Assembly: GCA_902769535.1 (NCBI GenBank)
Contig: CACXPH010000011.1
Location: 1 to 53,844, forward strand
Length of the DNA: 53,844 nt
Source: an uncultured Bacteroidales bacterium
GTDB taxonomy: Bacteria; Bacteroidota; Bacteroidia; Bacteroidales; Paludibacteraceae
Direction: 5' to 3'
In this document: positions 33,690-41,521 of the stretch, in pieces
Numbering within the stretch: position 1 is the stretch's first letter
Layout: every line of letters begins with the position of its first letter
Notes under the pieces: generated by a model
Told to the model about the DNA's origin: nothing
The model's database searches: none
Seen by the model: the letters and a program-made list of their open reading frames with translations, nothing else
Program-made: the position numbers and the translations under genes

Positions 33690-36292
33690 TTGACGCCTAA
33701 TTCTTCGAGCAGTTTATCGAGTTGGTCGAGGTCTTGGATGAGGACGTCACGGCCTTTGGGTCCTTTGTTCGGGCCAACGACTCCGGCTGCCTCGAGTTGG
33801 TCGGAGAGTTTACCGGCGCGGTTATAACCGATCTCGAAGGCGCGCTGCAGACGGGAGGTCGAGCCTTCTTGCTTCGTTACTACGTAACGGGCGACATCTG
33901 CAAACATCGGGTCGAGGCGTTTCAAATCTACGCTGCCGGGCGCCAAGGCTTCGCCTTCGCCGCCTTCACCCACATACTCGGGCAGTTGGTACGGTTCGGT
34001 ATAACGCTGCTGTTTAGCGATGTGCTTGACGATCTCGTCCACCTCGGGCGTGTCCACGAAAGCACACTGCACACGGGTGATGGAGGCGTTGCCGGCATAG
34101 AGGCTGTCACCGCGACCGATGAGTTGTTCGGCACCCTTGGCATCGAGGACGGTTCGGGAGTCGATGACGGACTGCGTACGCAGGGCTATACGCGTCGGGA
34201 TATTCGCCTTGATGACACCCGTGACGATATTGACAGACGGACGCTGGGTAGCGAGGATCATGTGCATACCGACCGCACGGGCTTTCTGCGTGATACGCGC
34301 GATAGGCGTCTCGACCTGCTTGCCCGCCTGCATGATGAAGTCACCGTACTCGTCGATGATGATGACGATATAGGGCAGGTACTGGTGGTGCAAGCTGTCC
34401 GCCACGAGTTTGTTGGGGTTGAGACGACGACGAACGAACTTATCGTTATAGTCCTCGAGGTTACGCACACCGGCGTCCATGAGGAGCTTGTAGCGGTTCT
34501 CCATCTCGATGACGAGGGAGTTGAGCGTGTTGATGACGCGGTCGCAGTCGGTGATGACGATCTGCTCGGGGTCCGTGTCAGGCTGCGCCGCGAGGAAATG
34601 CTTGAGCAGCGGTTTGTAGGGCGCGAACTCGACCATCTTCGGATCGACCATGACGAGTTTGAGTTCGGCCGGGTGCTTCTTGTAGAGCAGCGAGGTGATG
34701 ATGGCGTTGATGGCGACGGACTTACCGGTACCGGTGGCACCTGCTACGAGGAGGTGCGGGGTCTTGGCGAGGTCGAACATAAAGACCTCGTTGGTGATGG
34801 TGCGACCGTAGGCGATAGGCAGACGCATCTTCGATTCTTCCTGGAAGCGCTTGGAAGCGATGACGGAGTGCATGGAAACGACCTGCGGGTTCTCGTTCGG
34901 CACCTCGATACCGATGGTGCCCTTGCCCGGGATCGGCGCGATGATACGGATTCCGGTTGCGGAGAGAGACATCATGATGTCGTTCTCGAGCGACTGGATC
35001 TTCGCTACGCGAATACCGGCTTTCGGGACTATCTCATAGAGCGTGACGGTCGGTCCGACAGTCGCCTTGATGCTTTCTATCTCGATGTCGTAGTTACGCA
35101 AGGTAGTGACGATACGGGCACCGTTAGCACGTTGCTCCTCTTCGTTGATGACCGGCGCCGCTTCGTTGTCATAGACCTTGAGCAGGTTGAGCGACGGGAA
35201 CTTATAGAACTCGAGATCTTTGCGAGGATCATACGGTCCGAGTTTCTCGAGGAGTTTGTCCGGATCTTTGGTGTAGAGTTCGTCTTCGACGATGTCTTCA
35301 ATCTTCAGAGAAGCCCCTTCCGACTCCCCCTGAAGGGGGAGAGCATCTTCAATGGGCAGTGGCGCATCGCCAAGCGGTTCATCGTTATCATCGACCAGCG
35401 GAACATCGATTGTAATATCCACTTGCCCCTCTTGGCGAAGGTCGCTCTCCCCATTATTTTGGGGAGATGCTCCGGAATCTATCGTGAAGGTGACTTCGTC
35501 TTCCGATTGGTTATTGGTTATTGGTGATTGGTGATTGTCATCGACCGGAATATCCAGAACCACCTCGTCACCGTCTTCCCTTCCCTGCAGGGAGGGGTCA
35601 GAGGTAGGCTTCCTCTTCCGTTTGAAGAGTCCTGCGAACCACGCGCCGAAGGCCTTGCAGCGGTCAATGAAACGCGGGTCGGTAACGATGAGGAAGATGA
35701 CCATCAGCGCCACGAGAATAAGGATGGCGCCGGTGGTGTTCACGTAGCTCACGAGCCAACGCGAAGCGGCTTCGCCGAACGCTCCACCCCAGCGGTAAAC
35801 GCCGAGTTGATGTACCGTATCATGAATGAAACCCAGAACGACCGAACCCCAGAGTACCAAGAAGGATGTGCAGCAGAACCATTTGAGTGCCGGGATATCT
35901 TTGAGTGCATGCATGAGCCGCAAGGCGTACGCACCGAGCAGTAAGACAAGGAGAAGCGACACATAACCGAAACTGCCGTCGATGAGGAACTGCGCGAGCA
36001 CCGCACCCGGCAGACCGATGATGTTACGCACGGCTGCACGATTGGCGATACGCTCGGCACGGGATAACGAAAGGATATCTTGGTCATAGGTGCCGGTAAA
36101 GAGGAAACTGACGTACGACAGCAAGGCGATGACGGCAAACAGAAGAAGCAGGATGCCGATGACCATACGCGTCTCACGCGCCTGGAAGAAATGCCGGATC
36201 GACTCCCACGTGTTTGTTTTCTCCACTCGAATAGCGCGTTCGTTCGGACGCTCTTCGGCTATATTTCTCGATTTTGATACTGTTCTGGGCAT
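33686..36292 (-). CDS. ftsK: DNA translocase FtsK/SpoIIIE
   Basis: A septal DNA pump that clears chromosomes and supports dimer resolution. 868 residues: four to five N-terminal membrane segments (about 35-200), a variable linker, the alpha/beta motor with Walker A GATGTGKSVAI (about 518), VDPKMVEFAPYKPLLKH, IIDEYGDFIM and ILATQRPSVNIVTG, and the C-terminal gamma winged helix (GSTSRLQRAFEIGYNRAGKL split over the DNA-reading helix). The linker (about 225-340) holds three G/C elements and one tandem tract, all in frame. The upstream -7 box TACTTTTG at 36319-36312 lacks a good -33 box. Confidence 0.93.
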   Translation of the reverse strand: MPRTVSKSRNIAEERPNERAIRVEKTNTWESIRHFFQARETRMVIGILLLLFAVIALLSYVSFLFTGTYDQDILSLSRAERIANRAAVRNIIGLPGAVLAQFLIDGSFGYVSLLLVLLLGAYALRLMHALKDIPALKWFCCTSFLVLWGSVVLGFIHDTVHQLGVYRWGGAFGEAASRWLVSYVNTTGAILILVALMVIFLIVTDPRFIDRCKAFGAWFAGLFKRKRKPTSDPSLQGREDGDEVVLDIPVDDNHQSPITNNQSEDEVTFTIDSGASPQNNGESDLRQEGQVDITIDVPLVDDNDEPLGDAPLPIEDALPLQGESEGASLKIEDIVEDELYTKDPDKLLEKLGPYDPRKDLEFYKFPSLNLLKVYDNEAAPVINEEEQRANGARIVTTLRNYDIEIESIKATVGPTVTLYEIVPKAGIRVAKIQSLENDIMMSLSATGIRIIAPIPGKGTIGIEVPNENPQVVSMHSVIASKRFQEESKMRLPIAYGRTITNEVFMFDLAKTPHLLVAGATGTGKSVAINAIITSLLYKKHPAELKLVMVDPKMVEFAPYKPLLKHFLAAQPDTDPEQIVITDCDRVINTLNSLVIEMENRYKLLMDAGVRNLEDYNDKFVRRRLNPNKLVADSLHHQYLPYIVIIIDEYGDFIMQAGKQVETPIARITQKARAVGMHMILATQRPSVNIVTGVIKANIPTRIALRTQSVIDSRTVLDAKGAEQLIGRGDSLYAGNASITRVQCAFVDTPEVDEIVKHIAKQQRYTEPYQLPEYVGEGGEGEALAPGSVDLKRLDPMFADVARYVVTKQEGSTSRLQRAFEIGYNRAGKLSDQLEAAGVVGPNKGPKGRDVLIQDLDQLDKLLEELGVK
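35310..35344 (-). repeat. In-frame G/C palindromic element, copy 1 in ftsK
   Basis: Coding strand GCTCTCCCCCTTCAGGGGGA then GTCGGAAGGGGCTTC, read as ALPLQGESEGAS. Core CTCCCCCTTCAGGGGGAG. Confidence 0.7.
35424..35473 (-). repeat. In-frame G/C palindromic element, copy 2 in ftsK (divergent)
   Basis: Coding strand CTCCCCAAAATAATGGGGAG, then GCGACC and GAGGGGC on the far side. Read as GASPQNNGESDLRQEG. The core loop differs (AAAATAAT) but the layout is that of the other copies. Confidence 0.55.
35505..35537. repeat. Short-phrase tract (ggttatt x2, ggtgatt x2) in ftsK
   Basis: GATTGGTTATTGGTTATTGG continues TGATTGGTGATTG, in frame as DNHQSPITNNQSE in the linker. Related tracts: 16325, 38707, 42604 and 45195. 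Confidence 0.75.
35574..35613 (+). repeat. In-frame G/C palindromic element, copy 3 in ftsK (inverted)
   Basis: Here the plus strand carries the consensus order, CTTCCCTTCCCTGCAGGGAG then GGTAGGCTTCC, so it is inverted relative to the trxB and aroA copies. It is still open in the gene's frame (KPTSDPSLQGREDGD). Confidence 0.7.
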
Positions 36293-36328
36293 ATTATCTC
36301 AAATTAGCGCACAAAAGTACAAAAAAAA

Positions 36329-36360
36329 GGTGAAAGTGGAAAGTTGAAAGTGGAAAGTTT
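36329..36360. repeat. Short-phrase tract (gaaagtg/gaaagtt)
   Basis: GTGAAAGTGGAAAGTTGAAA then GTGGAAAGTT lie between the divergent ftsK and rseC promoter regions. I see no gene in the gap of about 160 nt apart from these promoter parts. Confidence 0.65.
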
Positions 36361-36412
36361 TGCATTTTTTGGCGAAAAAGGTGGATTTTTTATTAAAAAA
36401 GAACGCGCGCAC

Positions 36413-36443
36413 TTGCGCATATAAAAAAGATTTTGTATCTTTG
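36413..36443 (+). promoter_or_regulatory. Promoter of the rseC-rnf operon
   Basis: TTG (36413-36415), 20 nt, TATCTTTG (36436-36443). The start codon follows within about 15 nt, so the leader is very short. Confidence 0.75.
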
Positions 36444-36455
36444 CAGTCGCTTTTA

Positions 36456-36875
36456 ATGTGCATGGACGAATTGATACGACATACGGGTGTGGTACTGAGC
36501 GTTAACGGAGAGTTAGCGCATGTGGAAATTGTGCAGACAAGTGCCTGTTCGGCATGTAAGGCGCGCAGTATGTGTATGTCGGCGGAGAGTCAGCAGAAAG
36601 AGATGGATGTCGTCATGCTCGAGCCTATGCAAGTAGGCGATCAAGTGGAGGTAGAAGTACGCGAGCGTTTGGCGTGGAAGGCCGTGTTGTTAGCGTATAT
36701 CCTGCCTTTTATTGTGATGATGGGATTGATCGCCGTGCTGGATTTCGTGACGGATTGGTCGGAGGCTGTAGTGGGCACCTTGTCGCTCTGCGGCATCGCG
36801 CTGTATTACATCGGACTCAGCGTATTCAAACACCGGCTGCAAAAACAATTTGTTTTTACGGCGAGGAAGGTGTAG
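36456..36875 (+). CDS. rseC: RseC/MucC-like protein (Rnf-associated)
   Basis: About 139 residues from MCMDELIRHTGVV (the ATG at 36462 is equally possible; a longer frame would start upstream of the promoter). N-terminal soluble domain with Cys cluster TSACSACKARSMC, then two membrane segments (AVLLAYILPFIVMMGLIAVL and VVGTLSLCGIALYYIGLSVF). RseC relatives take part in keeping SoxR reduced together with Rnf/Rsx. In Bacteroidales it stands just before rnfB, as here. The function in this phylum is inferred. Confidence 0.8.
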   Translation: MCMDELIRHTGVVLSVNGELAHVEIVQTSACSACKARSMCMSAESQQKEMDVVMLEPMQVGDQVEVEVRERLAWKAVLLAYILPFIVMMGLIAVLDFVTDWSEAVVGTLSLCGIALYYIGLSVFKHRLQKQFVFTARKV

Positions 36876-36890
36876 GGTGTATGGTGTATA
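36869..36890. repeat. 7-nt tract (gtgtagg/gtgtatg) at the rseC stop
   Basis: GGTGTAGGGTGTATGGTGTA includes the TAG stop of rseC and repeats the phrase found at 24533-24565. Confidence 0.65.
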
Positions 36891-36911
36891 TAGTTTTAAA
36901 AAATAAATAAT

Positions 36912-37319
36912 ATGAATCTGATTTTTATTTCTATGGGAGTATTAGGTGTGATTGCCTTTCTGGCAGCCTGCCTGCTGTATGTAGTCAGCCTGTACTTCAA
37001 AGTGGAAGAAGATCCGCGCATTGACCTTGTGACGGCAGTGTTGCCGGGCGCTAACTGCGGTGGTTGCGGATTTGCCGGTTGCCGTAACTTTGCCGAGGCA
37101 TGTGTGAAAGCAGGCGGTATCGAAGGTCTGGCCTGCCCTGTAGGTGGCGAACCGACCATGGACCAAGTGAAACTCATCCTTATTCCGGCTGAGGAGTCAT
37201 CAGCAGTGAGTGATCAGCCTTCAGATGGAAAGAAGGGCTTCGATCCGGTTATCGCTGAGAAGATCAAAGCGCTGGCTACGCCGAGAGCGGTATTCCCGCT
37301 GGCGCTGGGTATACGTTAA
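36912..37319 (+). CDS. rnfB: RnfB, truncated: membrane anchor and single Fe-S domain only
   Basis: 135 residues against about 280-300 in Bacteroidales RnfB. It keeps the N-terminal membrane helix (about 3-27) and the Fe-S domain with Cys 49, 52, 57 and 75 (ANCGGCGFAGC, LACPVG). It then departs at VKLIL into AEESSAVSDQPSDGKKGFDP and ends ATPRAVFPLALGIR. All C-terminal 4Fe-4S ferredoxin domains, which pass electrons from ferredoxin, are missing, and only 36 nt separate it from rnfC, so they are not in another frame. Either the Rnf complex gets electrons otherwise, or the missing part is encoded elsewhere, or the complex is impaired. Confidence 0.8.
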   Translation: MNLIFISMGVLGVIAFLAACLLYVVSLYFKVEEDPRIDLVTAVLPGANCGGCGFAGCRNFAEACVKAGGIEGLACPVGGEPTMDQVKLILIPAEESSAVSDQPSDGKKGFDPVIAEKIKALATPRAVFPLALGIR

Positions 37320-37350
37320 ACGGTTAAATCGTTAAGCTGTTAAAACGTTA
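37314..37350. repeat. Short-phrase tract (cgttaaa/ggttaaat/cgttaag)
   Basis: CGTTAAACGGTTAAATCGTT then AAGCTGTTAAAACGTTA fills the rnfB-rnfC gap and contains the rnfB stop codon. Confidence 0.65.
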
Positions 37351-37355
37351 GAATT

Positions 37356-38708
37356 ATGAGAACATTTAACATAGGCGGAGTTCATCCGCAAGACAACAAA
37401 CAATTCTCCGCGCACCAGCCCATCACTGAGTGTCCGCTGCCGAAGCAAGCGATTATTCCGCTTGTGCAACACATCGGTGCACCGACGCAGGCTGTAGTGG
37501 AAGTCGGAGCGAAAGTAAAAGTAGGCGAACTGCTGGCCAAGGCCGGTGGGTTCGTGAGTGCGAACATCTGTTCGCCGGTGAGCGGAACGGTGACCAAGAT
37601 CGGTGACTGGACCGATGCCTGGGGTGCACCCGGACAAGCCATTTATATCGACGTTGAAGGCGATGTATGGATGCCGGAAATCGACCGCACGCCGGATCTG
37701 GTGCGTCAGTGCACGTTGGAGCCGAAAGCTATCATCGACAAGATTGCCGCAGCCGGTATCGTAGGTCTCGGTGGCGCTTGTTTCCCGACGCATGTGAAGT
37801 TGCTGCCGCCTCCAGGCAAGAAAGCGGAAGTGCTGATCGTGAACGGTGTGGAATGCGAGCCGTACCTGACCTGCGACCATCAGTTGATGCTCGAGCACGG
37901 CGAGGAGATCATGATCGGTATCCAGATACTGAAGAAAGCGCTGGGTGTTGACCGCGCGATCATCGGTATCGAGAACAACAAGAAAGATGCGATTGAGCAT
38001 ATGACCAAGTTGGCGAACTCCAGCCTGGGTGTCGAGGTGCTGCCGCTCAAGTTGAAGTATCCGCAAGGCGGTGAGAAACAGCTGATCGACGCTTGTATCG
38101 GTCGTCAGGTACCGAGCGGTGCGCTTCCGATCGAGGTAGGTGCTGTCGTTGATAACGTAGCGACCATATACGCAGTATATGAGGCGGTACAGAAGAACAA
38201 ACCGCTCATCAGCCGCGTGATGACCGTGACGGGAAAGAAAGTGTCGAAGCCGGGTAACTACCTCGTTCGTTTCGGTACGCCGATTGAGGACGTTATTGCC
38301 CTCGCAGGTGGTGTTCCGGTGGATACGGGTAAGATCATCGGTGGCGGTCCGATGATGGGTCGCGCGATGGATCATATAGAAGGTATGCCGGCATACAAAC
38401 GTCTGTCGGGTCTGCTGTTCCTGCCTCAGGCGGAGAGCATCCGTCCGGAGCAAGACAACTGCATCCGCTGCGGTAAGTGCGTGCAGGCTTGTCCGATGGG
38501 TCTGGAGCCGTATCTGCTCCAACGCATGAGTGAACTGGAGATGTGGGAAGAATGCGAGAAGCACGACGTGATGGATTGTATCGACTGCGGTTGCTGCGTC
38601 TATACCTGTCCGGCTCACCGTCGTCTGCTCGACGGTATCCGTCCGGCGAAAGCCAAAGTGGGAGCTATTTTGCGGGAAAGAGCAGCCGCTGCTGCAGCCG
38701 CAAAATAA
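37356..38708 (+). CDS. rnfC: RnfC, NADH/Fe-S subunit of the Rnf complex
   Basis: 450 residues. Peripheral subunit that binds FMN and NADH and two 4Fe-4S clusters. Motifs are GLGGACFPTHVKL (nucleotide/FMN region), VNGVECEPYLTCD, GGGPMMG, and two cluster motifs CIRCGKCVQACP (about 369-380) and CIDCGCCVYTCP (about 408-419). The N-terminal biotinyl-like part (VEVGAKVKVGELLAKAGGFV) is present. Full length. An Ala-rich C-terminus (AAAAAAAK) ends before a repeat tract. Confidence 0.95.
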   Translation: MRTFNIGGVHPQDNKQFSAHQPITECPLPKQAIIPLVQHIGAPTQAVVEVGAKVKVGELLAKAGGFVSANICSPVSGTVTKIGDWTDAWGAPGQAIYIDVEGDVWMPEIDRTPDLVRQCTLEPKAIIDKIAAAGIVGLGGACFPTHVKLLPPPGKKAEVLIVNGVECEPYLTCDHQLMLEHGEEIMIGIQILKKALGVDRAIIGIENNKKDAIEHMTKLANSSLGVEVLPLKLKYPQGGEKQLIDACIGRQVPSGALPIEVGAVVDNVATIYAVYEAVQKNKPLISRVMTVTGKKVSKPGNYLVRFGTPIEDVIALAGGVPVDTGKIIGGGPMMGRAMDHIEGMPAYKRLSGLLFLPQAESIRPEQDNCIRCGKCVQACPMGLEPYLLQRMSELEMWEECEKHDVMDCIDCGCCVYTCPAHRRLLDGIRPAKAKVGAILRERAAAAAAAK

Positions 38709-38740
38709 TTGGTAATTTGTAATTGGTAATTTGTAATTTG
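38707..38740. repeat. Short-phrase tract (attggtaatttgta x2) between rnfC and rnfD
   Basis: AATTGGTAATTTGTAATTGG repeats as TAATTTGTAATTTG and includes the rnfC stop. It is read through by the operon transcript. Confidence 0.75.
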
Positions 38741-38746
38741 AAAGAT

Positions 38747-39733
38747 ATGAAACAATTTATTACAACTCCGGCTCCTCACGCGCACAGCGGTGATTCAGTT
38801 CGGAAAAATATGCTGCTGGTCATTCTTGCCTTGGTGCCTGCGTATGCGGTATCCGTGTGGCAGTTTGGCTTTGGAGCACTTATCACGGCCGCTATTTCGG
38901 TTGCAGCCTGCGTGCTGACCGAGTGGCTCATCAGCCGTTTCTTGCTCAAAGAGCAAAGACAAACCATCGGCGACCTGTCGGCCGTGCTGACCGGTCTGCT
39001 GCTGGCCTTCAACCTGCCGTCGAGTCTCGACTGGTGGATCGTGTTGATTGGTGCAGTAGTGGCCATCGGCGTAGGTAAGATGACGTTCGGTGGTCTGGGT
39101 CAGAACCCGTTCAACCCGGCACTCGTAGGACGTGTATTCCTGCTCATCTCCTTCCCGGCACAGATGACGACCTGGCCGGTTGCCAAGGGTTTTGCAACGA
39201 GTTATCTGGATGCAGAGACAGGTGCTACTCCGCTCTATTATCTGAAGCACATCATGAAATCCGGCGACACGAGTTTCGTGGACCAACTGCCGAGTCTAAT
39301 GGATTCGTTCGTAGGTGCGATGGGTGGTTCACTCGGCGAGGTCAGCGCGGCTGCGCTCATCCTCGGAGGACTGATCCTCATCTGCTGCCGCGTGATCACA
39401 TGGCATATACCGGTAGCTATCATCGGCACGGTGGCGCTCTTCTCATGGATCGCTACGCCGGCCGGCATGGATCCTTCGACTTTCGTAGGTTACCAACTGC
39501 TCAGCGGTGGTCTGATGCTCGGTGCGTTCTTCATGGCCACCGATTATGTGACGAGCCCGATGAGTGCGTGGGGTAAGATCATCTTCGGTATCGGCATCGG
39601 TTTCATTATGATGGTCATCCGTACCTGGGGTGCTTATCCGGAAGGTATGTCCTTCGCCATCCTTATCATGAACGCTTGCGTTCCATTGTTGAACAAGATT
39701 CGTCCGCAACGTTTCGGAGAAAAAAAGAAATAA
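38747..39733 (+). CDS. rnfD: RnfD, membrane subunit
   Basis: 328 residues from the ATG at 38747 (MKQFITTPAPHAHSGDSV); the longer frame from TTG 38723 begins in the repeat tract. About nine membrane segments. The covalent FMN site is the Thr in AETGATPLYYLK (written DAETGATPL, about residue 160, SGAT-like), and GGLGQNPFNPALVGR is conserved. It forms the ion-translocating core with RnfA, E and G. Confidence 0.93.
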   Translation: MKQFITTPAPHAHSGDSVRKNMLLVILALVPAYAVSVWQFGFGALITAAISVAACVLTEWLISRFLLKEQRQTIGDLSAVLTGLLLAFNLPSSLDWWIVLIGAVVAIGVGKMTFGGLGQNPFNPALVGRVFLLISFPAQMTTWPVAKGFATSYLDAETGATPLYYLKHIMKSGDTSFVDQLPSLMDSFVGAMGGSLGEVSAAALILGGLILICCRVITWHIPVAIIGTVALFSWIATPAGMDPSTFVGYQLLSGGLMLGAFFMATDYVTSPMSAWGKIIFGIGIGFIMMVIRTWGAYPEGMSFAILIMNACVPLLNKIRPQRFGEKKK

Positions 39734-39743
39734 GGAGGGAGTT

Positions 39744-40322
39744 ATGGAAAAGTTACAAAGTTCATTTAAGAATATGGTGCTGAGCCTGGTTATCATCTCG
39801 ATGGTAGCAGCCGGTGCCTTAGCAGGCGTCTATCTGCTGACGCTGAAGAATATCGAGGCGCAGAAGATCGCCAAACAAGAGGCAGCCAAGCAGGCTGTTC
39901 TTGCCGGTCACGAAGACGGTACGGCCATTGAAGTGGCAGTAGACGGTTTCGGTGGTCCGTTCCGCGTGATGGTTGGTTTTGATGCAGAAGGAACCATCCT
40001 CGGATACGAGATATTGGAGCACCAGGAGACTCCGGGTTTGGGTTCGCACATGGAACACTGGTTCAAGAACGCCGACAAGCCGGGTCAGAACATCATCGGT
40101 CGTAAGGCCACGGGTGCTTTTGCGGTCAGCAAAGATGGCGGTGACGTAGATGCTATCACGGCAGCTACCATCTCCAGCCGCGCGTTCCTGCAGGCGATTA
40201 ACAAAGCGTATGCGGAATTCAAAGGCACGGAAGCCACAACCGGCGCCAGTCAACTAAAGAATGAAGGAGTGAAAGATGAAGGAGTGAACGAACAAACAGA
40301 AACGGAGGTAAGTCATGAGTAA
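39744..40322 (+). CDS. rnfG: RnfG, FMN-binding subunit
   Basis: 192 residues: one N-terminal membrane helix (about 11-33), then a periplasmic FMN-binding domain with ETPGLGSHME and the covalent FMN Thr in VDAITAATISSRAF (about residue 140; usual motif SGATxTS). The C-terminal tail KNEGVKDEGVNEQTETE is encoded by a repeat tract. It overlaps rnfE by 8 nt. Confidence 0.92.
   Translation: MEKLQSSFKNMVLSLVIISMVAAGALAGVYLLTLKNIEAQKIAKQEAAKQAVLAGHEDGTAIEVAVDGFGGPFRVMVGFDAEGTILGYEILEHQETPGLGSHMEHWFKNADKPGQNIIGRKATGAFAVSKDGGDVDAITAATISSRAFLQAINKAYAEFKGTEATTGASQLKNEGVKDEGVNEQTETEVSHE
40257..40289. repeat. Short-phrase tract (gaatgaaggagtg x2) in the rnfG tail
   Basis: AAGAATGAAGGAGTGAAAGA then TGAAGGAGTGAAC is read as KNEGVKDEGVN, extending the C-terminus beyond the FMN domain. 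Confidence 0.65.
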
Positions 40323-40902
40323 CGGATTGAAAACATTAACCAACGGTATTCTCAAAGAGAATCCGACCTTTGTGCTCGTGCTCGGTATGTGTCCGACCTT
40401 GGCCACCACTACCAGCGCTATCAACGGTATGAGTATGGGTTTAGCGACCATGTTTGTGCTCATCTGCTCGAACGTAGTTATCTCGTTGCTCAAGAACCTG
40501 ATTCCTGACAAGGTACGTATCCCGGCGTTCATCGTGGTCATCGCTACCTTCGTAACACTCGTTCAGTTGCTCATGCAGGCATACCTGCCGGCTATCTATG
40601 ACGTGCTGGGTCTGTTCATTCCGCTGATCGTAGTGAACTGTATCGTGCTTGGTCGTGCCGAGGCTTTTGCTGCGAAGAACAGCGTAGGTCTCAGTGCCCT
40701 CGACGGTATCGGTATGGGTCTTGGTTTCACGCTGGCGCTGACGCTGCTCGGTGCGGTTCGTGAGTTACTCGGAACGGGTTCGTGCTTCGGCCTGACCGTC
40801 TTCCCGGATAACTACGGCGCACTCGTGTTCGTACTCGCTCCGGGTGCGTTCATCGCCCTTGCCTATTTGATGGTCATTATTAACAAAATCCAGAACAAAT
40901 AA
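40315..40902 (+). CDS. rnfE: RnfE, membrane subunit
   Basis: 195 residues with six membrane helices, homologous to RnfA in inverted topology. Conserved NPTFVLVLGMCPTLA (first Fe-binding Cys of the membrane 2Fe centre) and IVVNCIVLGRAEAFA (second Cys) are present. It starts 8 nt before the rnfG stop and is followed by rnfA after 2 nt. Confidence 0.93.
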   Translation: MSNGLKTLTNGILKENPTFVLVLGMCPTLATTTSAINGMSMGLATMFVLICSNVVISLLKNLIPDKVRIPAFIVVIATFVTLVQLLMQAYLPAIYDVLGLFIPLIVVNCIVLGRAEAFAAKNSVGLSALDGIGMGLGFTLALTLLGAVRELLGTGSCFGLTVFPDNYGALVFVLAPGAFIALAYLMVIINKIQNK

Positions 40903-40904
40903 TT

Positions 40905-41498
40905 ATGATTTACTTTTTAATTTTCATCTCTGCGATATTTGTTAATAATATCGTATTGAGCCAGTTCTTGGGTATCTGCCCGTTCCTGGGAGTAAGTAAG
41001 AAAATCGACACCGCGATGGGTATGAGCGCCGCTGTTGTATTCGTGCTCACGCTCGCGACGGTTGTTACATACCTGTTACAAATGCTGTTGGTCGCTTGGG
41101 GCTTGGAGTTCCTGCAGACGATTTTGTTCATCCTCATCATCGCTGCCCTCGTGCAGATGATCGAGATCATCCTGAAGAAGATCAGTCCGTCGCTTTATCA
41201 AGCCTTAGGAGTGTTCCTGCCGCTGATCACGACCAACTGCTGTATCCTCGGTGTGGCTATTCTGGTAGCTAACGGCACAGAGAAACTGCCGATGGGTGCA
41301 GAGCACGGCATGCTGACCGGTACGCTCTTCGCTTTTGCAACCGCGCTGGGCTTCGGTCTGGCACTTATCCTGTTCGCAGGTATCCGCGAGCAACTCGCGC
41401 TGGCAAAAGTGCCGGAAGCGATGAAAGGCACGCCTATCGCGCTGCTGACCGCTGGTCTGCTGGCGATGGCCTTCATGGGCTTTAGCGGAGTGGTATGA
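40905..41498 (+). CDS. rnfA: RnfA, membrane subunit
   Basis: 197 residues, six membrane helices. Signature segments are NNIVLSQFLGICPFLGVSKK and PLITTNCCILGVA, holding the Cys ligands of the intramembrane iron site. Last gene of the operon. A plus-strand terminator lies about 100 nt downstream, inside the convergent AroA-GT2 gene. Confidence 0.93.
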   Translation: MIYFLIFISAIFVNNIVLSQFLGICPFLGVSKKIDTAMGMSAAVVFVLTLATVVTYLLQMLLVAWGLEFLQTILFILIIAALVQMIEIILKKISPSLYQALGVFLPLITTNCCILGVAILVANGTEKLPMGAEHGMLTGTLFAFATALGFGLALILFAGIREQLALAKVPEAMKGTPIALLTAGLLAMAFMGFSGVV

Positions 41499-41521
41499 TA
41501 AAGGTGATAGGTTATTGGTTA

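Noticed and set aside
33722-35527. 601-codon plus-strand open frame opposite ftsK
   Set aside because: It is the antisense shadow of a highly conserved gene, has no recognisable domain and a biased Asp/Arg/Glu composition from the reverse codons.
36912-37319. Idea that the rest of RnfB is hidden by a frameshift
   Set aside because: Only 36 nt lie before rnfC and no CxxCxxC motifs are found in other frames, so the domains are absent rather than shifted.
37332-38618. 428-codon minus-strand open frame opposite rnfC
   Set aside because: Shadow frame with His/Arg/Thr-rich low-similarity sequence; rnfC is certain on the other strand.
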